Origin: Flavobacterium sp.
GTDB lineage: Bacteria; Bacteroidota; Bacteroidia; Flavobacteriales; Flavobacteriaceae
Direction: 5' to 3'
DNA: 51,954 bases
NCBI RefSeq assembly: GCF_027482425.1
Contig: NZ_JAIXWA010000018.1
Location: 1 to 51,954, forward strand
Every line of letters starts with the position of its first letter. Within the stretch, counting starts at the first letter, position 1. Both the position numbers and the translations under genes were made by a program. The notes beneath the pieces were generated by a model. It had not been told where the DNA came from. It ran no database searches and saw nothing but the letters and a program-made list of their open reading frames with translations. Below, one piece after another: positions 24,649 to 32,273 of this stretch.

Positions 24649-27369
24649 ATGAAAGACGAAGAAGAGGATATTGTTCCCCATGAAGAAGAATCGCCAGACG
24701 ATTCGGGAAACGATGCGCCGCAAGAGCAAACCGAAGAGGGCTTTGACGATGTGATTCGTCCCGCTACGGGGAGTCATTTTTACGAAAACGACGAAAATCC
24801 TGAGGATACCATCACCAAAGTAACAGGGATGTACAAGGATTGGTTCTTGGATTACGCCTCGTATGTAATCCTGGAACGCGCTGTGCCTGCCATTGAAGAT
24901 GGTTTCAAACCCGTGCAACGACGTATTATGCACTCCATGAAAGAGTTGGACGATGGGCGCTACAACAAAGTGGCGAATATCGTGGGACATACCATGCAGT
25001 ACCATCCCCACGGTGATGCGAGTATCGGGGATGCCATTGTGCAAATCGGTCAAAAAGACTTGCTCATCGATATGCAAGGTAACTGGGGAAACATTCTCAC
25101 CGGAGATGGTGCCGCAGCTTCCCGTTATATCGAGGCACGTATTTCCAAATTGGGGCAAGACATCTTGTATTCCCCCAAGGTGACCCACTGGCAACTGAGT
25201 TACGACGGTCGTAAAAATGAACCGATTCACTTGCCCGTAAAGTTTCCATTGTTATTAGCACAAGGAGCAGAAGGAATTGCCGTAGGGTTGTCGACCAAGA
25301 TTTTACCACACAATTTCAACGAACTTATCGATGCCTCCATCAAGGTGTTGAAAGGAAAGTCGTTTACTATTTATCCCGATTTCCCCACGGCAGGAATTGC
25401 CGATATGTCCAATTATAATGACGGGATGCGCGGCGGCCGTGTTCGGGTTCGTGCCAAAATCTCCCAATTGGACAAACAAACGTTGGTGATTACCCAAATT
25501 CCGTTTTCAACGAATACATCAACCTTGATTGACAGTATTTTGAAAGCCAATGAGAAAGGGAAAATTAAAGTTAAAAAAATTGAAGACAACACCGCAGCCG
25601 AAGTCGAAATTTTGATTCACCTTCCGCCCGGCGTATCACCCGATAAAACCATTGATGCCTTGTATGCGTTTACCGCGTGTGAAACGTCTATTGCGCCATT
25701 GGGTTGTGTAATTGTGGATAACAATCCGGTATTCATGGGCGTTTCGGAAATGTTGCGCATTTCTACAGAACGCACCAAGAACTTGCTCAAACGCGAGTTG
25801 GAAATCCAGTTGGACGAACTTGAAAACAAATGGCATTTGTCTACCTTGGAGAAGATTTTCATTCGAGAAGAAATGTACATCGATTTCAAACTGTACTCCG
25901 ATCGTGAAAACTTATACCAGTACTTATACCAGCGTTTTGAGCCGTTTAAAAAGGATTTCGTGCGCGATATTCACGACGACGATTTGCAGAAACTGACCCA
26001 GATTCCGATGATTCGTATCACGCGATTTGACTCAGATAAAGCCGATGATGCGATTGCCAAATTGGAGGCCGAAATGGAGCAAGTGAAACACGACTTGGAG
26101 CATTTAACCGAGTATGCTATTGCCTTTTTCCAAAACATCAAAGATAAATACGGTAAAGGTCGGGAGCGCCAAACAGAAATTCGCAATTTCGATACCATTG
26201 AAGCAACAAAAGTGGTGTTGCGCAATACCAAATTGTACGTGAATCGCGAAGAAGGGTTCATTGGAACGAGTTTGAAACGCGATGAATACGTTGCCGATTG
26301 CTCAGATATCGATGATGTTATTGTCTTTTTGCGCGATGGGAAAATGATGATTGCCAAAGTGGACGATAAAAAGTTCATCGGCAAAGACATCATTCATGTG
26401 GCGGTATTTGACAAAAACGACAAGCGTACCATCTACAATATGATTTACCGCGATGGGAAAAATGGTGCTTCGTTCATCAAACGCTTTAACGTAAGCGGCG
26501 TGACCCGCGATAAGTTGTATGACTTAACCCAAGAAAAAGCGGGCAGTATGGTCTTGTATTTCTCGGCGAATCCCAATGGAGAAGCAGAAACCGTGACTAT
26601 TTTGTTACGCCAAGTGGGCAGTGTGAAAAAATTGAAATGGGATGTCGACTTTGCCGATATCATGATTAAAGGTCGGGCCTCCCGCGGAAATACCGTGAGC
26701 AAATACCCGATTAAGAAAATTGAATTAAAGGAGAAAGGGATTTCGACACTCCGTCCGCGTAAAGTTTGGTTTGACGATACGGTACAGCGCTTGAATGTGG
26801 ATGGAAGGGGCGAACTTTTGGGCGAATTCAAACCCAACGATCGTTTGTTGATCATCAACCAAAGTGGAAAGCTGAAAACGATTATCCCCGAGTTAACGAC
26901 CCATTTTGACGAAGACATGATTGTGTTGGAAAAATGGAATCCGAAGAAACCAATTTCGTGTATTTATTATGATGGCGAAAAAGAACGCTATTTTGTAAAA
27001 CGCTTTTTGGTGGAGAATGAAAACAAAGAGGAAATCTTTATTTCAGAACATGAGAAATCGCAATTGGAAATTGTTTCCACCGATTGGCGTCCTGTGGCTG
27101 AGGTGATTTATGCCAAAGTGAAAGGCGTGCAAAAGGAAAATCAGGTGGTCGATTTGGAGCAATTCATTGCTGTAAAAGGAATCAAAGCACTCGGAAACCA
27201 ATTGACGGCTGATAAACTGAAACAAATCAATTTATTAGATCCGTTGCCCTATGAAGAACCTGAAGAAGAGCCCGAAGTGATTGCCTCAACGGAAGGAGAA
27301 GAAGGCGAAAATCCCGATATTCCTACCGAATTGGATGACGACGGTCAAATTACGTTGGCCTTAGAATAA
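24649..27369 (+). CDS. parC: DNA topoisomerase IV subunit A
   Basis: The 906-residue DNA breakage-reunion subunit of topoisomerase IV. The N-terminus is a ~55-residue acidic extension (DEEEDIVPHEEE...). The catalytic domain contains the quinolone-region segment NIVGHTMQYHPHGDASIGDAIV and the active-site Tyr160 in AAASRYIEARIS. The C-terminal part is a beta-propeller-like DNA-binding domain without a clear GyrA box (QRRGGKG), which supports ParC. It ends in another acidic tail (EEPEEEPEVIASTEGEEGE). Translated downstream of parE and followed by a strong terminator. Confidence 0.95.
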   Translation: MKDEEEDIVPHEEESPDDSGNDAPQEQTEEGFDDVIRPATGSHFYENDENPEDTITKVTGMYKDWFLDYASYVILERAVPAIEDGFKPVQRRIMHSMKELDDGRYNKVANIVGHTMQYHPHGDASIGDAIVQIGQKDLLIDMQGNWGNILTGDGAAASRYIEARISKLGQDILYSPKVTHWQLSYDGRKNEPIHLPVKFPLLLAQGAEGIAVGLSTKILPHNFNELIDASIKVLKGKSFTIYPDFPTAGIADMSNYNDGMRGGRVRVRAKISQLDKQTLVITQIPFSTNTSTLIDSILKANEKGKIKVKKIEDNTAAEVEILIHLPPGVSPDKTIDALYAFTACETSIAPLGCVIVDNNPVFMGVSEMLRISTERTKNLLKRELEIQLDELENKWHLSTLEKIFIREEMYIDFKLYSDRENLYQYLYQRFEPFKKDFVRDIHDDDLQKLTQIPMIRITRFDSDKADDAIAKLEAEMEQVKHDLEHLTEYAIAFFQNIKDKYGKGRERQTEIRNFDTIEATKVVLRNTKLYVNREEGFIGTSLKRDEYVADCSDIDDVIVFLRDGKMMIAKVDDKKFIGKDIIHVAVFDKNDKRTIYNMIYRDGKNGASFIKRFNVSGVTRDKLYDLTQEKAGSMVLYFSANPNGEAETVTILLRQVGSVKKLKWDVDFADIMIKGRASRGNTVSKYPIKKIELKEKGISTLRPRKVWFDDTVQRLNVDGRGELLGEFKPNDRLLIINQSGKLKTIIPELTTHFDEDMIVLEKWNPKKPISCIYYDGEKERYFVKRFLVENENKEEIFISEHEKSQLEIVSTDWRPVAEVIYAKVKGVQKENQVVDLEQFIAVKGIKALGNQLTADKLKQINLLDPLPYEEPEEEPEVIASTEGEEGENPDIPTELDDDGQITLALE

Positions 27370-27375
27370 CAAAGG

Positions 27376-27408
27376 AAAACCTGCTGTAATGAGCAGGTTT
27401 TTTTTTGC
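27376..27408 (+). terminator. Rho-independent terminator of parEC
   Basis: A 10-bp stem AAAACCTGCT / AGCAGGTTTT with a 6-nt loop, followed by a run of T. It lies 6 bp after the parC stop. Confidence 0.9.
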
Positions 27409-27435
27409 ATCAAATAGGATAAGCGCACCCAACCC

Positions 27436-27518
27436 GCGTTAGGGATGGGAGCAAGGTACCCTGCCGTAGCCGAAGGCAGGCCGGTACCGCGTACAGCCCG
27501 GCGGGAACCGCAACGCCC
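27436..27518. repeat. GC-rich intergenic repeat (family B)
   Basis: The pattern is CGCGTTAGGGATGGGAGC, then a hairpin GGTACC-CTGCC...GGCAG-GCC-GGTACC (27455-27487), then ACAGCCCGGC and CAACGCCC. A second member with the same end motifs (TAGGGATTGAGGC ... AAAGCCCGACC ... CGCCC) lies at 50432-50520. Both members sit between convergent genes, here parC and terC. From memory, this motif order is widespread between genes in Flavobacteriaceae. Confidence 0.65.
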
Positions 27519-27543
27519 AAAAAAAGCACCCCGAAAGGTGCTT
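27518..27543 (-). terminator. Rho-independent terminator of the terC-family gene
   Basis: The stem AAGCACC / GGTGCTT (27524-27530 and 27537-27543) has a 6-nt loop. On the minus strand it is followed by a run of seven T (27517-27525 A-run on plus). It lies just behind the stop at 27550. Confidence 0.85.
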
Positions 27544-27549
27544 CTGTAT

Positions 27550-28404
27550 TTAATTGGTGATATCGGTATCTTTCAGTTTTTCGTCTTGGATGGTATTGTT
27601 GCGTAATTGCACGGGTTTCTTTCTCGATTTTTTCATTTTCATGTTCAAAAACTCTACAAAGAGCGAGAAGAAAATCGCGAAGTACAAATACCCTTTTGGG
27701 ATGCTGTGAACTTCATTCTGGCCAAAGAAGGTGAAATGCGCGAGGTGCGACCCTTCGGCGAGCAACATGACACCAATTAAGATAAGGAACGACAAACCGA
27801 GAATTTGAATCGTAGGATGCTCGTTGACGAACTTCGATACGGGTCCGGCGAAAACCATCATAATAATAATCGAAATCACTACCGAAAGAATCATAATAAG
27901 GATGGCAGCTTCACCAAACCCTTTTGGTGCGGGATCGCTACTCACTAAACCGACAGCCGTGAGAATACTGTCAAACGAGAATACAATGTTTAAAAGGGCA
28001 ATTTGAAGAATGGCACCCGACAAGGAAGTGGAGGATTTGCCACTTTCGCTATCCTCTTCGCCTTCGAGTTTGTGGTGAATTTCGGTCACCGATTTGTACA
28101 ATAGAAAGAGTCCCCCTGCAAAAATGATCAAACTTTGTCCCGTTATTTGTCCCGAAAGGAAGCCCCAATCGAAATCAAAAATAGTGGCTTTCAAACTCAT
28201 AACCCAAGTAATACCGAAAAGCAGCACGATACGAAAGGCCATCGCCAAAATTAATCCGATGCGGCGGGCTTTGGGTTGGTCTTCGGCTTTGAGTTTTCCG
28301 GAAACAATGGATAAAAAGACAATGTTGTCGATTCCGAGAATAATCTCCAGAAACGTAAGTGTCAATAACGCAATGAGCGCATTGGACGAAAATAAAATCT
28401 CCAT
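27550..28404 (-). CDS. TerC-family integral membrane protein
   Basis: A 284-residue polytopic membrane protein with about seven helices. The family signatures are acidic motifs inside helices: LEIILGIDNIVFLSIVSGKL near the N-terminus and NIVFSFDSILTAVGLV mid-protein, thought to bind metal ions. TerC-family proteins are linked to tellurite resistance and, in other bacteria (Alx, MeeF/MeeY), to manganese export. No other ter gene is near, so a metal-export role is more likely than tellurite resistance. The C-terminal 25 residues are strongly basic (NMKMKKSRKKP) and cytoplasmic. It is convergent with parC. Confidence 0.92.
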   Translation of the reverse strand: MEILFSSNALIALLTLTFLEIILGIDNIVFLSIVSGKLKAEDQPKARRIGLILAMAFRIVLLFGITWVMSLKATIFDFDWGFLSGQITGQSLIIFAGGLFLLYKSVTEIHHKLEGEEDSESGKSSTSLSGAILQIALLNIVFSFDSILTAVGLVSSDPAPKGFGEAAILIMILSVVISIIIMMVFAGPVSKFVNEHPTIQILGLSFLILIGVMLLAEGSHLAHFTFFGQNEVHSIPKGYLYFAIFFSLFVEFLNMKMKKSRKKPVQLRNNTIQDEKLKDTDITN

Positions 28405-28443
28405 ATAAGGTTAGGTTTAGGTTTTCAGTCGGTTGTACGGAAA

Positions 28444-28821
28444 TCAGTCGCGTTTTGTTACGGTTCCGAGTTGTTTATTGACATCGCCCACGAAAGAATA
28501 TTCCATAATATATTGATTGTCTTTGGTTTCGACAATTCTCATGCTGATGGCTTTTTTCTCTTCGCGGTTCCGTGGATTTTTTTTCTGAATAATGAGTTCG
28601 CAATCGTTCACCCAGCGGACATTGGCGGTATCCGTGCGCCCTTGATAGGTTTCAATTTGTTCGTCGGCCGTGCGCACAAAGCGGGTGGTGTCTTGCTTCC
28701 CGTTGATGGTTTGTACAAACTCGAAGGTACCGGTTTTAAAATCAGTACAATTGCATTCCGGCATTTTTTGACAGGCCGAAATGGTGAGGAGGAGTAAAAG
28801 AATACAAGTAATTTTTTTCAT
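28444..28821 (-). CDS. Small lipoprotein of unknown function
   Basis: About 125 residues. I start at 28821 (MKKITCILLLLLTISAC), which gives a proper lipoprotein signal with the lipobox Cys17; the longer frame runs into an intergenic repeat. The mature protein has a Cys-containing N-terminal segment (PECNCTDF), then a beta-rich body (GTFEFVQTINGKQDT, RWVNDCELIIQKKNPRNREEK, YIMEYSFVGDVN) reminiscent of small META- or lipocalin-like periplasmic proteins, though I cannot place it. It lies behind DUF6095 on the same strand. Confidence 0.65.
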   Translation of the reverse strand: MKKITCILLLLLTISACQKMPECNCTDFKTGTFEFVQTINGKQDTTRFVRTADEQIETYQGRTDTANVRWVNDCELIIQKKNPRNREEKKAISMRIVETKDNQYIMEYSFVGDVNKQLGTVTKRD

Positions 28822-28844
28822 AATTTTTTGTAGCAGTTCCTGCT

Positions 28845-28915
28845 GTACGCTGTATCTCACTTCGTAAACTCCGTGAGGATGCCGCTTCCACTTGCCTGCC
28901 GGCAGGTAGGTCAGG
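28845..28915. repeat. GC-rich intergenic repeat (family A)
   Basis: On the minus strand: TAGCCCTGACC, the palindrome CCTGCCGGCAGG, GGAAGCGGCATCC, a small hairpin (CTCAC...GTGAG), then GATACAGCGTACAGC. It shares GGCATCC and GATACAGCG-ACAGC with 14385-14470. A frame read through it yields the peptide PAGRQVEAASS, a known sign of translating such repeats rather than a gene. Confidence 0.65.
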
Positions 28916-29000
28916 GCTAGGGGTTAAGGGTTCAATGAATGTTTTGTGAGCCGTATGGGAATTATCATTTTGAAAAACAATGTTTACAACTGCTAGGCCC

Positions 29001-29231
29001 TTATCGGGGATTCCCATCAAAAAGCGCTTTCATCATCGTTTGTAATCCTTTGAAGGCTAAAAAAACCGAGGTAATGCAAATGCCACACCCGAGGGCTAAC
29101 ACCACATAATGCCAATTCGTGTGTTTGTTCATAAACGCATTGTACATTACACTGGGACCGATGAACATGAGTGGCAATGCACCGAAGAGGTATTTGATGC
29201 CTGTGGCTAAGAGGGTTTTGTTGGTGCTCAT
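29001..29231 (-). CDS. Small membrane protein, DUF6095-like
   Basis: A 76-residue protein with two transmembrane helices (~residues 10-30, ATGIKYLFGALPLMFIGPSV, and ~42-63, YVVLALGCGICITSVFLAF) and a short C-terminal tail. The KYLFGALPLMFIGP and FLAFKGLQTMM segments fit the Flavobacteriia family I recall as DUF6095, function unknown. It lies downstream of murQ on the same strand, after a 57-bp gap that holds a heptamer microsatellite. Confidence 0.75.
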   Translation of the reverse strand: MSTNKTLLATGIKYLFGALPLMFIGPSVMYNAFMNKHTNWHYVVLALGCGICITSVFLAFKGLQTMMKALFDGNPR

Positions 29232-29243
29232 TTTAAAATAATT

Positions 29244-29271
29244 ATGAGTTATGAATTATGAGTTATGAGTT
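29244..29271. repeat. Heptameric microsatellite
   Basis: Four consecutive copies of TATGAGT or TATGAAT lie between murQ and the DUF6095-like gene. The unit is close to perfect with one substitution. Confidence 0.7.
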
Positions 29272-29288
29272 TTGGAACCCAATATTTA

Positions 29289-30098
29289 TCATTTAAAATT
29301 TTCAACAGCCTTACGCACGCTGCCGTGGGTCAACAGCAAGTGGTTGGCGGTTTCATAGTCGACCCCAGTTTCATCCATGATCATGCGGGTGCCGCGGTCT
29401 ACGAGTTTGGCGTTGCTCAATTGCATGTCGACCATTTTGTTCCCTTTAACGCGGCCCAATTGAATCATGGTTGCCGTAGAGAGCATGTTGAGCACCAACT
29501 TTTGCGCAGTTCCGGCTTTCATACGACTGCTGCCGGTTACAAATTCGGGTCCGACCACCACTTCCACTGGGAATTGCGCTACCAAGGCCAGTGGACTCCC
29601 AGCATTGCAGGTGATGCTTCCCGTGACAACATTATTTTTATGACATGCTTCCAAGCCCGAAATCACGTAGGGTGTAGTGCCCGAAGCTGCGATACCCACC
29701 ACGACATCTCCCGCTGCAATTCCCGCTGCTTTCAAATCGAGCCACGCTTGCGTTGTGCTGTCTTCGGCGTTTTCTACGGCGCGTCGAATAGCTTGATCGC
29801 CCCCTGCTATGATGCCGTTAACCAATTCGTGGGGTACGCCAAAAGTAGGAGGGCATTCAGACGCATCGACAATACCCAAACGGCCAGACGTTCCTGCGCC
29901 AATATAAAATAATCGTCCGCCATCTTTTAAAGCGTTGACCGTAGCGTTTACGAGCGCTTCGATTTGTGGCAAGGCTTTTTCAACAGCAAGCGGAACCGTT
30001 TTGTCTTCGTAATTGATGTGGGTTAGTAATTCGTGAACCGACATCTGTTCCAAATGCTCATATCTTGAGGACTGTTCGGTGGTTTTTGTAAAAGTCAT
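29289..30098 (-). CDS. murQ: N-acetylmuramic acid 6-phosphate etherase
   Basis: Cleaves the lactyl ether of MurNAc-6-phosphate to GlcNAc-6-phosphate and lactate in cell-wall recycling. The 269-residue protein contains the SIS-domain sugar-phosphate site GRLFYIGAGTSGRLGIVDAS with catalytic Glu81 (DASECPPTFG). Other family segments are VVGIAASGTTPYVISGL and the C-domain TGSSRMKAGTAQKLVLNMLST. It is slightly shorter than E. coli MurQ (298) because the C-terminal helical tail is short, as I recall for other Bacteroidetes. No anmK or phosphotransferase-system gene is adjacent. The PH-domain gene lies 2 bp upstream. Confidence 0.96.
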   Translation of the reverse strand: MTFTKTTEQSSRYEHLEQMSVHELLTHINYEDKTVPLAVEKALPQIEALVNATVNALKDGGRLFYIGAGTSGRLGIVDASECPPTFGVPHELVNGIIAGGDQAIRRAVENAEDSTTQAWLDLKAAGIAAGDVVVGIAASGTTPYVISGLEACHKNNVVTGSITCNAGSPLALVAQFPVEVVVGPEFVTGSSRMKAGTAQKLVLNMLSTATMIQLGRVKGNKMVDMQLSNAKLVDRGTRMIMDETGVDYETANHLLLTHGSVRKAVENFK

Positions 30099-30100
30099 AA

Positions 30101-30481
30101 CTATTTACAGGTGTAGTAAGTAATGATTTTTTGCACGTCGTATACATTCACCGATTTGTTGAATTGTTTGACGATACTGGCATTGGCTTCGCTAGATACC
30201 CAAATTTTCAATTCAGCGTCCAAATCAAACGTACCGGCACTTTCTACACTAAAACGGGTGATGCTTTTGTAAGGTATTGATTTGTATTCAATTTTACTTC
30301 CGGTAATTCCTTGTTTTTCCACAAGAAGAATGCGTTTGTTGGTAAATAAAAACGTATCGCGGATAAGTTTGAATCCGATTTCAATCGTTTCTCCTTCGAT
30401 CATTAACTTTCCGTATTCGTTTTGCAAGCTTTCCAGACTTACTTGTCCAGCGTTGCCCATCAAGGCTGAAAATAATCCCAT
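30101..30481 (-). CDS. PH-like domain protein (bPH_1 type)
   Basis: A 126-residue cytosolic protein that is nearly all one bacterial Pleckstrin-homology-like domain. The central segment GETIEIGFKLIRDTFLFTNKRILLVEKQG and the following YKSIPYKSITRFSVESAGTFDLDAELKIW are the hallmark beta strands of bPH_1 (compare YvbH/YdbS-related families). I start at 30481 (MGLFSALMGNAG). Function unknown; such proteins are often stress-induced. It ends 2 bp before murQ starts, so the two are probably translated from one message. Confidence 0.88.
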   Translation of the reverse strand: MGLFSALMGNAGQVSLESLQNEYGKLMIEGETIEIGFKLIRDTFLFTNKRILLVEKQGITGSKIEYKSIPYKSITRFSVESAGTFDLDAELKIWVSSEANASIVKQFNKSVNVYDVQKIITYYTCK

Positions 30482-30565
30482 AATATTTGTGATTTTCGAC
30501 GGAATAAAGGTACACATTCTAAGCAAAAACCCACGATGACCTTTCGCTAAAGTTTTATCAAAAAA

Positions 30566-31237
30566 TTACAACAGCGACGCCATGATTACCCCAAAAATGA
30601 TGACTGTTATTTTGACCACATTAAATTTGTGTCCTTCACTGCTTTCAAAAATGATAGTGGAAGAGATATGAAAGAGAATGCCAATAACAACAGCGGTAAT
30701 TTCCTGGTAATACAATTTCAGAAAGGGGGCAGAATCAGCCAAAACGGTTCCCAAGGGCGTCATCAAGGCAAAACTGACCATGAATAACAATAAAAGTTTT
30801 TTGGACATGCCTGCTTTGAGAAAAAACAAGGTCAATATCATCGCAATTGGGAAATGATGCACAGCGATTCCAAAAGCCAAATGATGGTGGTGTCCAACGG
30901 GGAATCCCTCGAGTAGTGCGTGTAAACACAAACTAATGAATAGGGACCAAGGCATGTGTTGGATTTTCTCGTGACCATGCACATGACCGTGTTCGGCTCC
31001 TTTGGAAAAAAATTCAAGTATAATCTGAAATACTATTCCAACCATGATGAACAAACCAACATGAGTTCGGGTGTCCTTCGTGTAGATTTCAGGCAATAAG
31101 TTGATGACCGTAAGTGAAAGTAAAAACGATCCACTAAACGCCAAGAGTAGTTTTAAATTCTTTTTCCCTTGCGGTTGCCACCAAAGTGCCGTACCAAAAC
31201 CAAGTAGCACAGAAAGTAAGGGAAGGATGTAGTTCAT
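30566..31237 (-). CDS. ZIP-family metal transporter
   Basis: A 223-residue integral membrane protein of the ZIP (zinc/iron permease) family, importing divalent metals such as Zn. It has about eight helices, a His-rich cytoplasmic loop (HGHVHGHEKIQH, ~residues 85-96), and the metal-site helices: HALLEGFPVGHHHHLAFG (TM4-like) and AVHHFPIAMILTLFF (TM5-like). Short ZIPs of this kind are frequent in Bacteroidetes. The substrate cannot be set from the sequence. It is a single gene between an octameric microsatellite and the PH-domain gene. Confidence 0.9.
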   Translation of the reverse strand: MNYILPLLSVLLGFGTALWWQPQGKKNLKLLLAFSGSFLLSLTVINLLPEIYTKDTRTHVGLFIMVGIVFQIILEFFSKGAEHGHVHGHEKIQHMPWSLFISLCLHALLEGFPVGHHHHLAFGIAVHHFPIAMILTLFFLKAGMSKKLLLLFMVSFALMTPLGTVLADSAPFLKLYYQEITAVVIGILFHISSTIIFESSEGHKFNVVKITVIIFGVIMASLL

Positions 31238-31261
31238 GGTTGTTATTGGGTTTCAGGTTTA

Positions 31262-31306
31262 AAGTTTCAGGTTAGTTTAAGAGTTTAAGAGTTTAAAAGG
31301 TTTAAA
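31262..31306. repeat. Octameric microsatellite
   Basis: GTTTAAGA, GTTTAAGA, GTTTAAAA and GGTTTAAA run in line (31275-31306), preceded by the related AGTTTCAGGTT. The gap 31238-31380 between the ZIP gene and the methyltransferase gene contains nothing else recognisable. Confidence 0.65.
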
Positions 31307-31380
31307 TAGTGTAATTGGTGTGAAATGGTTGATTGTTTCTAACACATTCTTTTCTCTTGTTTCTTTTTTGCTTCTTTTCA

Positions 31381-32136
31381 TTACTTAAATACCATAATGA
31401 GTCGTTCACTTGTTTTTTTATAATATTTCTTCAATTTATAGTCGCCAAAAATATCCAAAAGATAAATACCGGCTCGTTCCATCATCGATTGAAAGTCTTC
31501 CAACGACAGCATGCGAACCTTCTCGTAATAACAAAAATCCTGTCCTTGGTCTTCAAAACGAATTTCTTTGATGATGTATTTCGCATCGGTGTAGCGTTTG
31601 ATGTGAAAAGTAATGCTATCGACCGTTTTGGTTTCCTCGGGCACCAAATCATGTAACACATAATCCACGTTCATAAAATCAATCACCCCAAAGCCATATT
31701 CACTCAAACTATCATGGATGGCTTGCAAGGTTTTAAAATTATCCTCATCCTCCTCAAAATAGCCAAAACTGGTAAACAAATTAAATACGGCATCAAATTG
31801 AGCGGGAAAGGGTTGACGCATGTCGTGGACTTCAAAACGCAAATTTTTGTTTGCATTTTTGGAAGCTTCTTGAATACTATTGGGCGATAAATCCACGCCG
31901 GTAACATCATAGCCCAACTGACTTAAATAAATAGAATGTCTCCCGCGACCACAGGCTAAGTCCAAAACTTTCGCTTTTTCAGGCAAGTTGAGGTACTGTG
32001 TCAAATTATCCATAAAGAGTTGTGCTTCCCGATAATTCCGCTCTTTGTACAAAATATGGTAATACGGGGTATCAAACCAAGAGGCGTACCATTGCTCGGC
32101 AGATAGGGCCGTGGTTGAGGAGTTCAATTCAGACAT
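31381..32136 (-). CDS. Class I SAM-dependent methyltransferase
   Basis: A 251-residue protein with a standard Rossmann methyltransferase core. Motif I is VLDLACGRGRHSIYLSQLGY; VTGVDLSPNSI gives the acidic end of strand 2, and FDAVFNLFTSFGYFEEDED covers motif IV. The N-terminal YASWFDTPYYHILYKERNY segment fits small Bacteroidetes methyltransferases of unknown substrate. It is divergent from the THUMP RNA methyltransferase gene; the two -7 elements lie back to back in the 137-bp gap, but no shared role is proven. Confidence 0.9.
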   Translation of the reverse strand: MSELNSSTTALSAEQWYASWFDTPYYHILYKERNYREAQLFMDNLTQYLNLPEKAKVLDLACGRGRHSIYLSQLGYDVTGVDLSPNSIQEASKNANKNLRFEVHDMRQPFPAQFDAVFNLFTSFGYFEEDEDNFKTLQAIHDSLSEYGFGVIDFMNVDYVLHDLVPEETKTVDSITFHIKRYTDAKYIIKEIRFEDQGQDFCYYEKVRMLSLEDFQSMMERAGIYLLDIFGDYKLKKYYKKTSERLIMVFK

Positions 32137-32164
32137 TTATTCGCTTCAAATCAATTTCAACGTG

Positions 32165-32183
32165 CAAATTTAGTGTATTTTTG
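32165..32183. promoter_or_regulatory. Divergent -7 elements
   Basis: On the minus strand, TAAATTTG (32165-32172) precedes the methyltransferase start at 32136. On the plus strand, TATTTTTG (32176-32183) precedes the THUMP methyltransferase gene. Both match TAnnTTTG exactly and are 3 bp apart, so the two polymerase sites would overlap. No convincing -33 element was found for either. Confidence 0.45.
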
Positions 32184-32273
32184 CGCATTACTATCCATTA
32201 AATTGGATTTTTGGCGGGAGGTTTCGAAGGTGTTTCCTTCATTTTTCACCTGCTGATCTGTTATTCCTTGTTT

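Noticed and set aside
27550..28404. Tellurite-resistance operon
   Set aside because: Only a TerC-family gene is present; terA, terB, terD and terE-like genes are absent, so a general metal-export role is more likely.
28742..29020. 92-codon minus-strand frame between DUF6095 and the lipoprotein gene
   Set aside because: Its peptide contains PAGRQVEAASS, the translation of an intergenic repeat, and it overlaps the better-supported lipoprotein gene.
29265..29912. Long plus-strand frame opposite murQ
   Set aside because: It is an antisense shadow of murQ, which has complete family motifs on the minus strand.
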